Origin: JBDTVS01 sp040007095
GTDB lineage: Bacteria > Acidobacteriota > Vicinamibacteria > Vicinamibacterales > CAVVIG01
DNA: 30,786 nucleotides
Assembly (NCBI GenBank): GCA_040007095.1
Contig: JBDTVS010000082.1
Coordinates: 1 to 30,786 of the forward strand
Direction of reading: 5' to 3'
The translations under genes were made by a program, and so were the position numbers. Shown here in pieces: positions 23,474-30,786 of this stretch; within the stretch, counting starts at the first letter, position 1, and each line of letters starts with the position of its first letter. Under the pieces are notes generated by a model, which saw nothing but the letters and a program-made list of their open reading frames with translations, ran no database searches and was not told the DNA's origin.

Positions 23474-23914
23474 ATGTCTCTGCCGGCCGATTCACCCGTT
23501 TTCGGAACCCGGCTTCCCGGCTGCTGCTACAGCGTCCGAGCCAGTGCCTACGCGGTGCTCCGCGACGAGCACGGCCGAATCGCGGTGGTGCGCGCGGCCA
23601 GGGGCTGGTTCTTGCCCGGCGGAGGGATCGAAGCTGACGAAGCCGCAGAGCAGGCGGTTGAACGCGAAGCGAGGGAGGAATGCGGCCTCGTGATCCAACC
23701 GCGCGGGATTATCGGGAACGCGACCGAGATCGTTCACTCGCCGGCCGGACATGCGGGCGTCGACAAAGTGAGCGTGTTCTTCGAGGCGGTGGTGACGGGC
23801 TCCGTTCTCGCGACCGAGCCCGATCACGAGGTGGTGTGGTTGCGCCCCGCCGCTGCCGTCGCGCGGCTGTCCCACAAGAGCCATCGGTGGGCGGTTGTGA
23901 CGTCAGACGTGTGA
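23474..23914 (+). CDS. Nudix hydrolase
   Basis: 146 residues from ATG 23474. A complete Nudix box is present: Gly50-x5-Glu56-x7-Arg64-Glu65-Ala-x-Glu68-Glu69-x-Gly71-Leu72, within GGGIEADEAAEQAVEREARE. These enzymes hydrolyse nucleoside diphosphates linked to another group, with Mg2+ held by the Glu residues. The substrate (oxidised nucleotide, sugar nucleotide or other) is not evident. There is no strong Shine-Dalgarno and no signal peptide. The 170-bp gap upstream holds no gene, only a degenerate ACCAC-type repeat. Confidence 0.93.
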   Translation: MSLPADSPVFGTRLPGCCYSVRASAYAVLRDEHGRIAVVRAARGWFLPGGGIEADEAAEQAVEREAREECGLVIQPRGIIGNATEIVHSPAGHAGVDKVSVFFEAVVTGSVLATEPDHEVVWLRPAAAVARLSHKSHRWAVVTSDV

Positions 23915-23934
23915 TTTGGCCCTGATGCTTCGCC

Positions 23935-23940
23935 TATAAT
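23935..23940 (+). promoter_or_regulatory. Consensus -10 box TATAAT before the tannase-family gene
   Basis: TATAAT is a perfect -10 hexamer and a rare AT-rich string in this DNA. Transcription would begin near 23947, giving a leader of about 46 bases with GAGGAGG at 23982-23988 before ATG 23993. No good -35 is seen at 17 bp. Confidence 0.5.
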
Positions 23941-23992
23941 CGCGGTGCCATGCCGCTCCCGGCGTGCGACTCCGGAAGCCCGAGGAGGCCAC

Positions 23993-25528
23993 ATGCTCGC
24001 CAGTTTGAGTTTTGCACTGCTTGCCACCGCCGCTGTCGGCACCACGCCGTGCGAGAGTCTGAAATCCCTCTCAACTCCGCAAGCCGTCATCGAGAGGGCA
24101 GAGTTCGTTCAGGCGGGCGCGTTCGTTCCGCCTGGTGCCGAGGGTCTCGGCGCGGCAGCCGTTGGACGAGGCGCCGCCGCCGCCGGACGCGGAGCCGCTC
24201 CGGCTGGTGCGCCGGCGGCGGGCGCTCCCTCGCTCCCGCGACATTGCCGCGTCGTGCTGACGCTCAAGCCGGCGTCGGATTCCAAGATTGGCGCCGAGCT
24301 GTGGATGCCGGCCGAGAACTGGAACGGCAAGTTCATGATGATGGGCAACGGCGGGTTCGCCGGATCCATTCAGGGTTACGGAGACATGCAAGTCGCATTG
24401 CGCCTCGGCTACGCGGCTGCTGGGAGCGACGCGGGACACACGGCTGCCGAAGGGCCCAACGGCATGTTCGCGCTCGGGCATCCCGAAAAGATCGTCGACT
24501 TCTCCCACCGCGCCGTGCACGAGACGACGGTCACCTCCAAGCTGCTGATCAAGGAGTTCTACGCTCGAGCGGCGCAGTACTCGTACTTCAAGGGTTGTTC
24601 GACCGGTGGACGCCAGGCCGTGATGGCCGCGCAGCGCTTCCCGGACGATTACGACGGCATTATCGGCGGCGCCCTTGCGAACCGGCACATCCACATGCAC
24701 ACCGCGGGCTCGGCGCGCAGCATCATTCTCGCCAGGAACCCGGACATGGCGGTCTCGCCGGCCAAGGCGCAGCTGGTGAACGCCGCTGTGATGAACAAGT
24801 GCGACACGATGAAGGAAGGATTTCTGAACAACCCGCGCCAGTGCAGCTTCGACTTTTCGACGCTGTTGTGCAAAGCAGAGGACGGCGATTCGTGCTTGAC
24901 GAAGGCCCAGCTGAAGTCAGTTGAGATGTTCTATGGCGGCTTGAAGAACAGCAGGGGCGAGCTGATTTTCTCCGGCCAGGCCCTCGGCAACCCGCTGCCC
25001 GCGCTGCGGAGCAACCAAACGGTCAACGTCAGCGACACGGTTCGTATCTGGGCGTTCCAGAACGCCGACTACGATTGGCACGGCTTCGATCTCGACCGCG
25101 ACATGCCGATCATCGACAAGAAAATCGGCTTCGTGGACTCGGTCGATCCGGACCTGGCCCGGTTCAAGGCCCACGGCGGGAAGCTGTTCTTGTACGCGGG
25201 CTGGGGCGACACGACGATCACGCCGGAGAACACCGTCCTCTACTACGAGAGCGTTCTCGACAAAATGGGCAAGAGTCAGGGCGACTGGATGCGTCTGTTC
25301 ATGGTGCCCGGCATGGCCCACTGCCGCGGCGGGGAAGGGCCGAACACGTTCGATTCAATCGGGACGCTCGAAGCGTGGCGCGAAAAAGGCGTGGCGCCGG
25401 CCCAGCTCACCGCGGCGAACGCGCAGTCGGCGCTGTCACGTCCGCTCTGTCCATATCCGCAGTACGCGAAATACAAGGGCACGGGCAATTTCAAGGACGC
25501 CGTCAATTGGACGTGCACCGCTCCTTGA
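23993..25528 (+). CDS. Exported tannase/feruloyl-esterase family hydrolase
   Basis: Serine esterase that cleaves phenolic esters such as galloyl or feruloyl esters of plant material. ATG 23993 follows GAGGAGG and gives 511 residues with a signal peptide (ASLSFALLATAAVG). The family CS-D-HC arrangement is complete: Cys202-Ser203 in KGCSTGGRQ, Asp406 in GWGDTTITP and His443-Cys444 in GMAHCRGG, where the two Cys are expected to form a disulfide bridging the active site. FMMMGNGGFAG (oxyanion region) and AAGSDAGHT are also typical. Residues about 50-80 are a Gly/Ala/Arg-rich linker with repeated GRGAA units that is not part of the usual domain. The product would work in the periplasm or outside the cell. 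Confidence 0.93.
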   Translation: MLASLSFALLATAAVGTTPCESLKSLSTPQAVIERAEFVQAGAFVPPGAEGLGAAAVGRGAAAAGRGAAPAGAPAAGAPSLPRHCRVVLTLKPASDSKIGAELWMPAENWNGKFMMMGNGGFAGSIQGYGDMQVALRLGYAAAGSDAGHTAAEGPNGMFALGHPEKIVDFSHRAVHETTVTSKLLIKEFYARAAQYSYFKGCSTGGRQAVMAAQRFPDDYDGIIGGALANRHIHMHTAGSARSIILARNPDMAVSPAKAQLVNAAVMNKCDTMKEGFLNNPRQCSFDFSTLLCKAEDGDSCLTKAQLKSVEMFYGGLKNSRGELIFSGQALGNPLPALRSNQTVNVSDTVRIWAFQNADYDWHGFDLDRDMPIIDKKIGFVDSVDPDLARFKAHGGKLFLYAGWGDTTITPENTVLYYESVLDKMGKSQGDWMRLFMVPGMAHCRGGEGPNTFDSIGTLEAWREKGVAPAQLTAANAQSALSRPLCPYPQYAKYKGTGNFKDAVNWTCTAP

Positions 25529-25536
25529 CGGGCTGG

Positions 25537-26490
25537 TTACGCCTCCAGCTTGACTGAAGTCTGCACGCTTCCGACTTCAGCCGCGAGGCGCTCTTTCTTT
25601 CGAAGTGCCGGCTTCAGCACGCGGTGCCACCACATGATGGCGCCGGTCACGAACAGCGTGACCGGCACGAATCCGAGCAGTGTCCACAGCCACTTGACCG
25701 ACGTGCCGTACGCGCGGCCGAAATGGATCCGCGCCAACCAGGCCAGGACTTCGTCACCGGTCCTGGTCTCGCGGCTGTTCGCGTCGAGCGGCTGCAGATA
25801 GTCGACCAGGTTCGTGAACGGTTCAGGAAATGCCAGATAAATCCCGCTGATCCCCCACATCACCACGAAGGCGAACATCCAGAAGCCGACCGCGCTGTGC
25901 AGATCCCAGTTGAACCGGGCCCAACCGACCTTGCGGCGCAGAATCAGACTGCGCCACCAGCGGGTGACGCCGGGCCACCAGATGAGGATGCCGGTCGCGC
26001 ACAAGACCGTCACCAGAATCGCGCCGACGCCGTTGTAGAGGCGTCCGGTGTGTCCGGCCAGCAGATCGTCGTGAAACTTGACGAGCCAGATCATGACTTT
26101 GGGCTCGTCGGTCCCGATCGCGCCGAGATCCTTTCCGGTATAGGGATCAAATGCCCGTTCCACACGCCGCTGGCCGCGCGTGATCAGCACTTCCGCCGCG
26201 CGGTCCGGCTTCTTGGCGAAGGTCACGGCGGCGACGTCGAACCTCGGGTAGGCTTTCTTGACGACGGTGCTCAGCTCGTCCCGCGAGAGGATTTTTCCGG
26301 TCGGGTTGACCGTGGGGGCCGACCACGCGAGCCTGGCGATCTCGCGGCGGAACACGATGGCGCTGCCGCTGAGGCTGATCGCGAAGATGTAGAGCCCGAC
26401 ACCGATGCCGGTCCAGAGATGCACTTGAAAGAGCGCCTTGCGCGCCCACAGGCTTTGTGGCTGTCGTGCGAGCCGCTGGCCGAGAGTCAT
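25537..26490 (-). CDS. PepSY-associated membrane protein
   Basis: 317 residues. The pattern is that of PepSY_TM proteins: a first helix (VGLYIFAISLSGSAIVFRRE), an extracytoplasmic PepSY-like region about 60-135 (ELSTVVKKAYPRFDVAAVTF; RRVERAFDPYTGKDLG), then KFHDDLLAGHTGRLYNGVGA with further helices, including GILIWWPGV and the last one ending TGAIMWWHRVLKP. Family members are linked to iron-siderophore reduction or uptake and to inner-membrane redox functions; paired His residues (VHLWTG, KFHDDL, DLHSAVG) could bind heme. The role here is not proven. The ATG overlaps the TGA stop of the dehydrogenase upstream (ATGA), which implies translational coupling. Confidence 0.9.
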   Translation of the reverse strand: MTLGQRLARQPQSLWARKALFQVHLWTGIGVGLYIFAISLSGSAIVFRREIARLAWSAPTVNPTGKILSRDELSTVVKKAYPRFDVAAVTFAKKPDRAAEVLITRGQRRVERAFDPYTGKDLGAIGTDEPKVMIWLVKFHDDLLAGHTGRLYNGVGAILVTVLCATGILIWWPGVTRWWRSLILRRKVGWARFNWDLHSAVGFWMFAFVVMWGISGIYLAFPEPFTNLVDYLQPLDANSRETRTGDEVLAWLARIHFGRAYGTSVKWLWTLLGFVPVTLFVTGAIMWWHRVLKPALRKKERLAAEVGSVQTSVKLEA

Positions 26491-27371
26491 GGCGCAAGTC
26501 CGCTGGCGCGCGCTTGCTCGAGCGCGAGCGCGGCGACGTCCTTGTCGGCATCGCCGTGGGCGATCGCGCTGAGCAACCGGTCGCGAAACGTGTTTCCGCT
26601 CGGCAGCGGCACCCGCGCGATGTCGCCGGCGCCGATGATCAGATTGGCATCCTTGAGGTTCAACGCAATGGTCGAGCCGGCGCGTTCGTAGCTTTCGTCG
26701 ACGATGATTTTTCCGTAGACCTTGTAGGCAGGGGCGGAGAAAAGACCCTCGGTCAGCACGTCGAAGAGCACCTGTGGCTGAACGTCGTACTTTCGCACCA
26801 GCGAGAACGCTTCACCCATGGCCTGAATCGCGCACCCCAGCACGAGATTGTTGGCCAACTTGATCGCGCTCGCGGCCTCTGGCTCACTCCCGGCATGGAA
26901 CGTCAGTCGACCGATGACCGCCAACAGCGGGCCGCAGCGTTCGAGCGCGTCGGCGGGCCCGGCCGATACGATGCCGAGTTGCCCCGACGCGGCGAGGTCC
27001 GGGCGGCCGAGCACCGGCGCCGCGACCAGGGTCTGTCCGGCGGCGGCATGAGCCGCGACCAGCGCGCGAATCGTTCCGATCCCGTATGTGCCCATCGCCA
27101 GGTGAACGGCACCGGGCGGCAAAGAATCACGCAACCCCCCCTGGCCGAAGACCACCGCGTCGACGGCGGCCTCTTCCGCGAGCATCGTGATCACGACATC
27201 CCGCCCGGCGCACAGCTCGGCCAGCGACGAAGCGCCGCGCGCCCCCGCCGTGACCAGCCTCGCTGTATTCTGGGGAAGGACGTCGAACACCACGAGGTCG
27301 TGGCCGGCCTCGAGAATTCTGCCCGCCATCCCCGACCCCATGCGACCGAGACCGACGAAACCAACATTCAT
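26487..27371 (-). CDS. Beta-hydroxyacid dehydrogenase family protein, paralogue A (NADH-type loop)
   Basis: 294 residues from ATG 27371 (MNVGFVGLGRMGSGM); the frame extends 18 residues further upstream without family similarity. The Rossmann loop GLGRMG is at 7-12. The conserved catalytic Lys171 and Asn175 are in AIKLANN, exactly at the 3-hydroxyisobutyrate-dehydrogenase position. The substrate motif usually reading PVSGG is PVLGRPD here, so the natural acid probably differs from 3-hydroxyisobutyrate. After the second strand the loop is VVFDVLPQ, with Asp30, the mark of NADH preference. A paralogue lies directly upstream (27572-28453). The stop overlaps the PepSY gene start by 4 bp. Confidence 0.9.
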   Translation of the reverse strand: MNVGFVGLGRMGSGMAGRILEAGHDLVVFDVLPQNTARLVTAGARGASSLAELCAGRDVVITMLAEEAAVDAVVFGQGGLRDSLPPGAVHLAMGTYGIGTIRALVAAHAAAGQTLVAAPVLGRPDLAASGQLGIVSAGPADALERCGPLLAVIGRLTFHAGSEPEAASAIKLANNLVLGCAIQAMGEAFSLVRKYDVQPQVLFDVLTEGLFSAPAYKVYGKIIVDESYERAGSTIALNLKDANLIIGAGDIARVPLPSGNTFRDRLLSAIAHGDADKDVAALALEQARASGLAP

Positions 27372-27426
27372 GATAGGAACCCCGATCGCGATCCATGCCG
27401 AGACCGCGGAAGTCACCGCGGACATT

Positions 27427-27474
27427 GTTGCGCCTGATTCTGGTTGCGCCTGATTCTGGTTGCGCCTGATTTTG
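27427..27474. repeat. Three tandem copies of a 16-bp unit
   Basis: GTTGCGCCTGATTCTG occurs at 27427-27442 and 27443-27458, then once more at 27459-27474 with a single C-to-T change. It lies in the 200-bp gap between the two dehydrogenase paralogues, about 55 bp upstream of the start of paralogue A. It could be a binding-site array, or slippage in non-coding DNA. Confidence 0.9.
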
Positions 27475-27571
27475 CAGCGTGTCTCGGTGACGATTCAGAG
27501 TCACGCCGCGCCGCGGAGCATGCGGAACACGCCTGTCTGCGTGCGATCCGCGTGCGGCGAGTGACGTTTCG

Positions 27572-28453
27572 TCACTCCAGCCCGCAGGCACGCGCCTGCT
27601 CGCGCGCCATCACCGCCCAATCCTTCTCGCCGTCCCCGTGCGCGATCGCGCCAAGCAAACGATCCCGGACGTTGTTGGCGCTCGGCATCGGCACACGCGC
27701 CTGGTCGGCGGCCGCCAGCACGAGGTTCAAGTCCTTCAACCCTTGCAGCGTCATGAATCCGGCCTTATCGTAGCTCTGGTCCACCATGATCTTGCCGTAG
27801 ATCTTGTAGGCCGGCGCGGCGAACAGCGCGTCGGTCATGACGTCGAACAGCACCTGCGGGACCACGCCGTACTTCCTCACGAGCGAGAACGCTTCAGCCA
27901 TCGCCTCAATCGCGGCGCCGAGCACGAAGTTGTTCGATAACTTGATGGCCGCCGCGCCTTCCTGTTTCGTGCCCGCTTGGAACGTCCGGCGCCCGAGAAC
28001 CTGAAACAGCGGTTCGCATTCCAGAACGGCGTCCGCCGGCCCCCCCGCGACGATCGCCAGTTGTCCGGCGGCGGCGGCGTCCGGCCGACCGAGCACGGGC
28101 GCTGAGACCATCCGTTGATTCGCCTCGGCGTGCGCTCGGCTGAGCGCCTGGACTGCGGCGACGCTGTGCGTTCCCATGCAGAGGTGGATGGCGCCTGCGG
28201 CGAGCGACTCTCGAAGCCCGCCGGCGTCGAGCGTCACCTGGGTGACCGCCTTATCGTCGGCGACCATCGTGATCACCACATCGCGCCCGCGGCACGCATC
28301 GGCGATGGTCGTGGCGAGCGCTGCGCCCGCGCTGGCGAGGTCCGCCGCCTTCTCCTTGGTGCGGTTATAGACAATGAGGTCGTGGCCCCCGCCGAGGATG
28401 CGCCGCGTCATCCCCTGGCCCATCTTGCCAAGACCTATAAAACCAACGTTCAT
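27572..28453 (-). CDS. Beta-hydroxyacid dehydrogenase family protein, paralogue B (NADPH-type loop)
   Basis: 293 residues from ATG 28453 (MNVGFIGLGKMGQGM), with GGAGG 6-10 bases upstream. It aligns without gaps with its downstream neighbour, and roughly two thirds of positions look identical by eye. Lys171 and Asn175 (AIKLSNN) are kept, as is PVLGRPDAAAAGQL. The loop after the second strand is IVYNRTKEK: Asn30-Arg31-Thr32, the usual mark of NADPH preference, where paralogue A has Asp30. The pair therefore looks like a tandem duplication followed by cofactor change. On the minus strand TATGAT (28491-28496) is a possible -10 box, giving a leader of about 30 bases. Confidence 0.9.
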   Translation of the reverse strand: MNVGFIGLGKMGQGMTRRILGGGHDLIVYNRTKEKAADLASAGAALATTIADACRGRDVVITMVADDKAVTQVTLDAGGLRESLAAGAIHLCMGTHSVAAVQALSRAHAEANQRMVSAPVLGRPDAAAAGQLAIVAGGPADAVLECEPLFQVLGRRTFQAGTKQEGAAAIKLSNNFVLGAAIEAMAEAFSLVRKYGVVPQVLFDVMTDALFAAPAYKIYGKIMVDQSYDKAGFMTLQGLKDLNLVLAAADQARVPMPSANNVRDRLLGAIAHGDGEKDWAVMAREQARACGLE

Positions 28454-28490
28454 GCCTGCCTCCGTGAAATGACGGTCCGCGTGTGGGTTA

Positions 28491-28496
28491 ATCATA
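28491..28496 (-). promoter_or_regulatory. -10-like box TATGAT upstream of dehydrogenase paralogue B
   Basis: On the minus strand TATGAT (5 of 6 to TATAAT) lies 37 bases before ATG 28453, and a Shine-Dalgarno lies between them. No convincing -35. Confidence 0.3.
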
Positions 28497-28507
28497 GTGG
28501 CTGATGG

Positions 28508-29854
28508 CTAGCGTCCGATGCTGATGAGATTGCGATCCGTGCGGACATACCAGCGCCCCTCCGCAAGGGCCGGAGACGCCAGCACGGCCTCGCCGATCTG
28601 ATTGACGTGCAGCAGCTCGAACTTCGGGCCGGCACGCAGTACGAACGTCTCGCCGTCGTCGTTCGTGAAGAAGATCTTTCCATCGACGGCGACCGGCGAC
28701 GCCGAAAAACCCTCCCGTTGGGCGACGCCGATCCGCCCCTGCCACAGCGCGCGGCCGGTCATCGCGTCGAGACAGGTGACGATGCTCGCCATGTCGTTCA
28801 CCATGTAGAGATGCTCGCCGTACAGAATCGGTGACGGTACGAACGGCGAGCCGCGTGGGCTCGACCAGGCGAGGTGGCTGCTGGTGACATCGCCGCGTCC
28901 CCCGGGGCGAATCGCGAGGGTCGGGCCGGCCCGTCCGGACGAGCAGAAGACCATCCCGTGTCCGACGACCGGCGTCGGGATCACTTCGTCGTTGCTGCCG
29001 TCGCAGCGCCACAACTCTCGACCGGTGTCCGGATCGTATGCATAGACGGTGCGTTGGCCATTCACGATGATCTCGTCGTGACCGGCGACGCTGATCGCGA
29101 CCGGCGTACCCCAACCGACGTTGGCGGTACGGGGTGTTCGCCACAAGGTGCGGCCGGTGCGGGCGTCGAACGCGGCGATGAACGATTCGGAGAATGAGTC
29201 CTGGTAGAGGATGAGCCGATCGCGGTACAGGAGCGGCGACCCCGCAGTTCCGTGGTACGCGTTCATCGGTCCGATGTCCCGCTGCCAGATCAACGCGCCG
29301 TCCAGGTCGACGGCCACGAGCCCCCGGCCGCCGAATGACGCATACACCCGCTCGCCGTCGGTGGCCGGTGTCGCCGAGGCGTGACCGTTCTTGTAATGCG
29401 ACGAGCCCGATCGCCCGGCAGGGACGAAGGTTTCCCAGAGTTGGCGGCCATCAGTTCGCTGAAAGCCCAGGACTGAAACGCGCCGTCCATTGTCGTAGCC
29501 CGTCGTGACGAAGACACGATCACGCCACACGATCGGCGAGGAGTTGCCTCGTCCCGGTACCGGTGTTTTCCAGCGCACGTGTTCTGTCGTCGACCAGGTA
29601 TCTGTATAGCTCCCCTCCGCCACCAGCCCCTGGCCCGACGGTCCGCGCCATCGTGACCAGTACCTGGCGCCCTCTCCCTCGGCGGAAATCATGTGCACAC
29701 CGGTGTCCTGGCCGACGAGAAGTCGTGGCGGCCACAACAGCGACGCCACCGCTCCAAGGACGGCGCGCCGGGATACACCCGGACTGGAAAGCCCGATGGT
29801 CGATGACGTCGACACTTCGACAGGAGTGTAGCGGACTTTGGGGACCGTCTCCAT
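28508..29854 (-). CDS. Tat-exported PQQ-like beta-propeller protein
   Basis: 448 residues from ATG 29854 (METVPKVRYTPVEVS). The frame runs open far upstream across the neighbouring gene, which is a high-GC artefact. Residues about 28-45 contain a twin-arginine signal (VSRRAVLGAVASLLWPP). The mature protein starts with WSRWRGPSGQGL, a common opening of PQQ_2/outer-membrane-assembly-BamB-like propellers. Repeated blades follow (ARTGRTLWRTPR, DTGRELWRCDG, MTGRALWQGRIG), each with the A-x-T-G-x-x-L-W signature. No catalytic quinoprotein Asp/Ca2+ site is obvious, so it may be a scaffold or sensor rather than a dehydrogenase. Export through Tat implies folding before transport. It is divergent from the gene at 29942. 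Confidence 0.9.
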   Translation of the reverse strand: METVPKVRYTPVEVSTSSTIGLSSPGVSRRAVLGAVASLLWPPRLLVGQDTGVHMISAEGEGARYWSRWRGPSGQGLVAEGSYTDTWSTTEHVRWKTPVPGRGNSSPIVWRDRVFVTTGYDNGRRVSVLGFQRTDGRQLWETFVPAGRSGSSHYKNGHASATPATDGERVYASFGGRGLVAVDLDGALIWQRDIGPMNAYHGTAGSPLLYRDRLILYQDSFSESFIAAFDARTGRTLWRTPRTANVGWGTPVAISVAGHDEIIVNGQRTVYAYDPDTGRELWRCDGSNDEVIPTPVVGHGMVFCSSGRAGPTLAIRPGGRGDVTSSHLAWSSPRGSPFVPSPILYGEHLYMVNDMASIVTCLDAMTGRALWQGRIGVAQREGFSASPVAVDGKIFFTNDDGETFVLRAGPKFELLHVNQIGEAVLASPALAEGRWYVRTDRNLISIGR

Positions 29855-29922
29855 GATGCACTGCACCTCGCGTGCGCCGGCCCGCATCTGCTTCGATCCG
29901 CCACTTTTTGGTGCGCTCGCAC

Positions 29923-29928
29923 TACAAT
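29923..29928 (+). promoter_or_regulatory. -10-like box TACAAT before the partial right-edge gene
   Basis: TACAAT is followed by AGGAGGA (29931-29937) and ATG 29942, all in the 87-bp divergent gap. With a start near 29935 the leader would be very short. No strong -35. Confidence 0.35.
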
Positions 29929-29941
29929 TCAGGAGGACACC

Positions 29942-30786
29942 ATGACTCGCCGCGATCACTTGAGAGGTCTCTTTGCTCTGGCGGCCGCCGCATCCGCACC
30001 GCTGGGAGCGCGCGCCGCCTCGGATCCGCCTATTCCGCCCCAGGGCATCGGCCGGCGCATCCGGCATGTGTCGTACAGCGATCAGGGCGGGCGCCCCGAT
30101 GGCGTGCAGGTGATGCTCAACCGGCGTCACGTCTATGTCGGCCACATGTTCAGCGATGGTGTGACCATTCTCGACGCGGCGGATCCGCGCCGGCTGAAAC
30201 CGGTGGGCTTCTTTACCGCCGGCGTCAATACGCGGACGCATCATTTGCAGGTCGCCGATGATCTGTTGCTGCTGGCCAACGGCGCAAACATCGTGGCCAT
30301 GCAGTCCTACGACAATCTGCGTGGCTATTTCGAGAATACCCTCGTCGACAGCATTACCAACCGCAAGAAGTTCCGCTCTGGCCTGAGCATTCACGACATC
30401 TCGCGCCCCGCCGAGATGCGTGAGATTGCCTTCCTTGAGATGCCCGGCCTCGGGATCAATCGCCTGTGGTGGCCGGGTGGGCGCTATGCTTATGTGTCGG
30501 CGCACTTCGACGGCTTTACCGATCACATTCTGTGCATCGTTGATTTGCGGGACACGACCAAGCCCGAGATCGTGTCGCGATGGTGGCTGCCGGGCATGCA
30601 TCGTGCTGGCGGAGAGAAGCCGACACTGCCCGCGGGTCGGCGGGCGGCGCTCCACCACATGATCACGGCGGGCAATCGTGGCTATGGCGCGTGGCGCGAT
30701 GGCGGGTTGACGATCCACGATATCAGCGACCCCACAAAACCCACGCTGCTTTCGCACATCAACTGGTCGCCACCGTTCCCCGGCGG
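29942..30786 (+). CDS. Tat-exported propeller-like (LVIVD-type) protein, partial
   Basis: The gene is open to the window edge (281 codons and two bases, no stop), so the C-terminus is missing. ATG 29942 has a strong AGGAGGA 4 bases upstream. The N-terminus MTRRDHLRGLFALAAAASAP looks like a Tat signal, although its twin Arg are followed by Asp-His rather than the standard pattern. The mature region has repeated blade-like units such as VTILDAADPRRLKPVGFF, LSIHDISRPAEMREIAFLEM and LTIHDISDPTKPTLLSHI, the LVIVD/choice-of-anchor style in which I-x-D-x-S-x-P recurs. His pairs (THHLQ, LHHMI) could be metal ligands. The substrate and function are unknown; the neighbouring divergent propeller protein suggests a shared extracytoplasmic role. 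Confidence 0.8.
   Translation, partial: MTRRDHLRGLFALAAAASAPLGARAASDPPIPPQGIGRRIRHVSYSDQGGRPDGVQVMLNRRHVYVGHMFSDGVTILDAADPRRLKPVGFFTAGVNTRTHHLQVADDLLLLANGANIVAMQSYDNLRGYFENTLVDSITNRKKFRSGLSIHDISRPAEMREIAFLEMPGLGINRLWWPGGRYAYVSAHFDGFTDHILCIVDLRDTTKPEIVSRWWLPGMHRAGGEKPTLPAGRRAALHHMITAGNRGYGAWRDGGLTIHDISDPTKPTLLSHINWSPPFPG

Noticed and set aside
29855..30757. Upstream extension of the PQQ-like protein frame to 749 residues
   Set aside because: It runs antisense through the clear right-edge gene and would place the Tat signal in mid-protein.
1..30786. CRISPR array, tRNA, rRNA, prophage or known anti-phage system
   Set aside because: No regularly spaced repeats beyond the three 16-bp copies, no cloverleaf or rRNA-like sequence, and no integrase, capsid, Cas, restriction or toxin-antitoxin genes seen.

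Overview
The window is GC-rich bacterial chromosome, dense with genes that start at ATG, GTG or TTG. Many products carry signal peptides. The gene set is an S46 dipeptidyl-peptidase, a tannase/feruloyl esterase, an exported amidohydrolase, an exported alpha/beta hydrolase, a Tat-exported PQQ-like beta-propeller, a SWIB-domain protein and two exported proteins of a GVGPEQN (LIC_10091-like) family. This fits a soil-type Acidobacteriota, perhaps Vicinamibacteria. That placement is inferred from gene content only; there is no rRNA or other marker gene here.

Layout: (1) 1-3160 is a mobile-element block. A 1470-bp IS4-family element begins exactly at base 1 and its transposase frame is broken by a +1 shift. 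Seven bases away is an intact 1679-bp IS1380-family element with a CTAA target duplication. (2) 3157-8604 holds arylamine N-acetyltransferase (minus strand), a short gene remnant, an exported VOC-fold protein, an exported amidohydrolase, an SDR lacking the usual catalytic residues, and a coupled OsmC/DUF952 pair. (3) 8788-12371 holds the first GVGPEQN protein with a downstream NTF2-like protein, then a large exported alpha/beta hydrolase. (4) 12405-15588 holds bcp (minus strand), the S46 peptidase and an SSAT-like acetyltransferase. (5) 15841-19667 holds an exported propeller-like protein, a Big_5 lipoprotein, the second GVGPEQN paralogue and a SWIB-domain protein. (6) 19798-25528 holds a RimJ-type acetyltransferase, a fused membrane/spermidine-synthase-like protein, an ABM-fold protein, a Nudix hydrolase and the tannase-family esterase. 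(7) 25537-29854 (minus strand) holds a PepSY membrane protein, two tandem beta-hydroxyacid-dehydrogenase paralogues and a PQQ-like propeller protein. It is divergent from a Tat-exported propeller-like protein that runs off the right edge.

The genes read as scavenging and detoxification functions of a heterotroph: peptide, ester and amide hydrolysis outside the cytoplasm, small-molecule reduction and acetylation, and peroxide defence. I see no CRISPR array, tRNA, rRNA, phage module or recognisable defence system. The points most worth a second look are the exported GVGPEQN paralogues, the tandem dehydrogenases that appear to have split cofactor preference, the degenerate SDR active site, the CCC-CCC-TGA frameshift in the IS4 transposase, -10-like boxes placed right at start codons (possible leaderless mRNAs), and several palindromic or short interspersed intergenic repeats.
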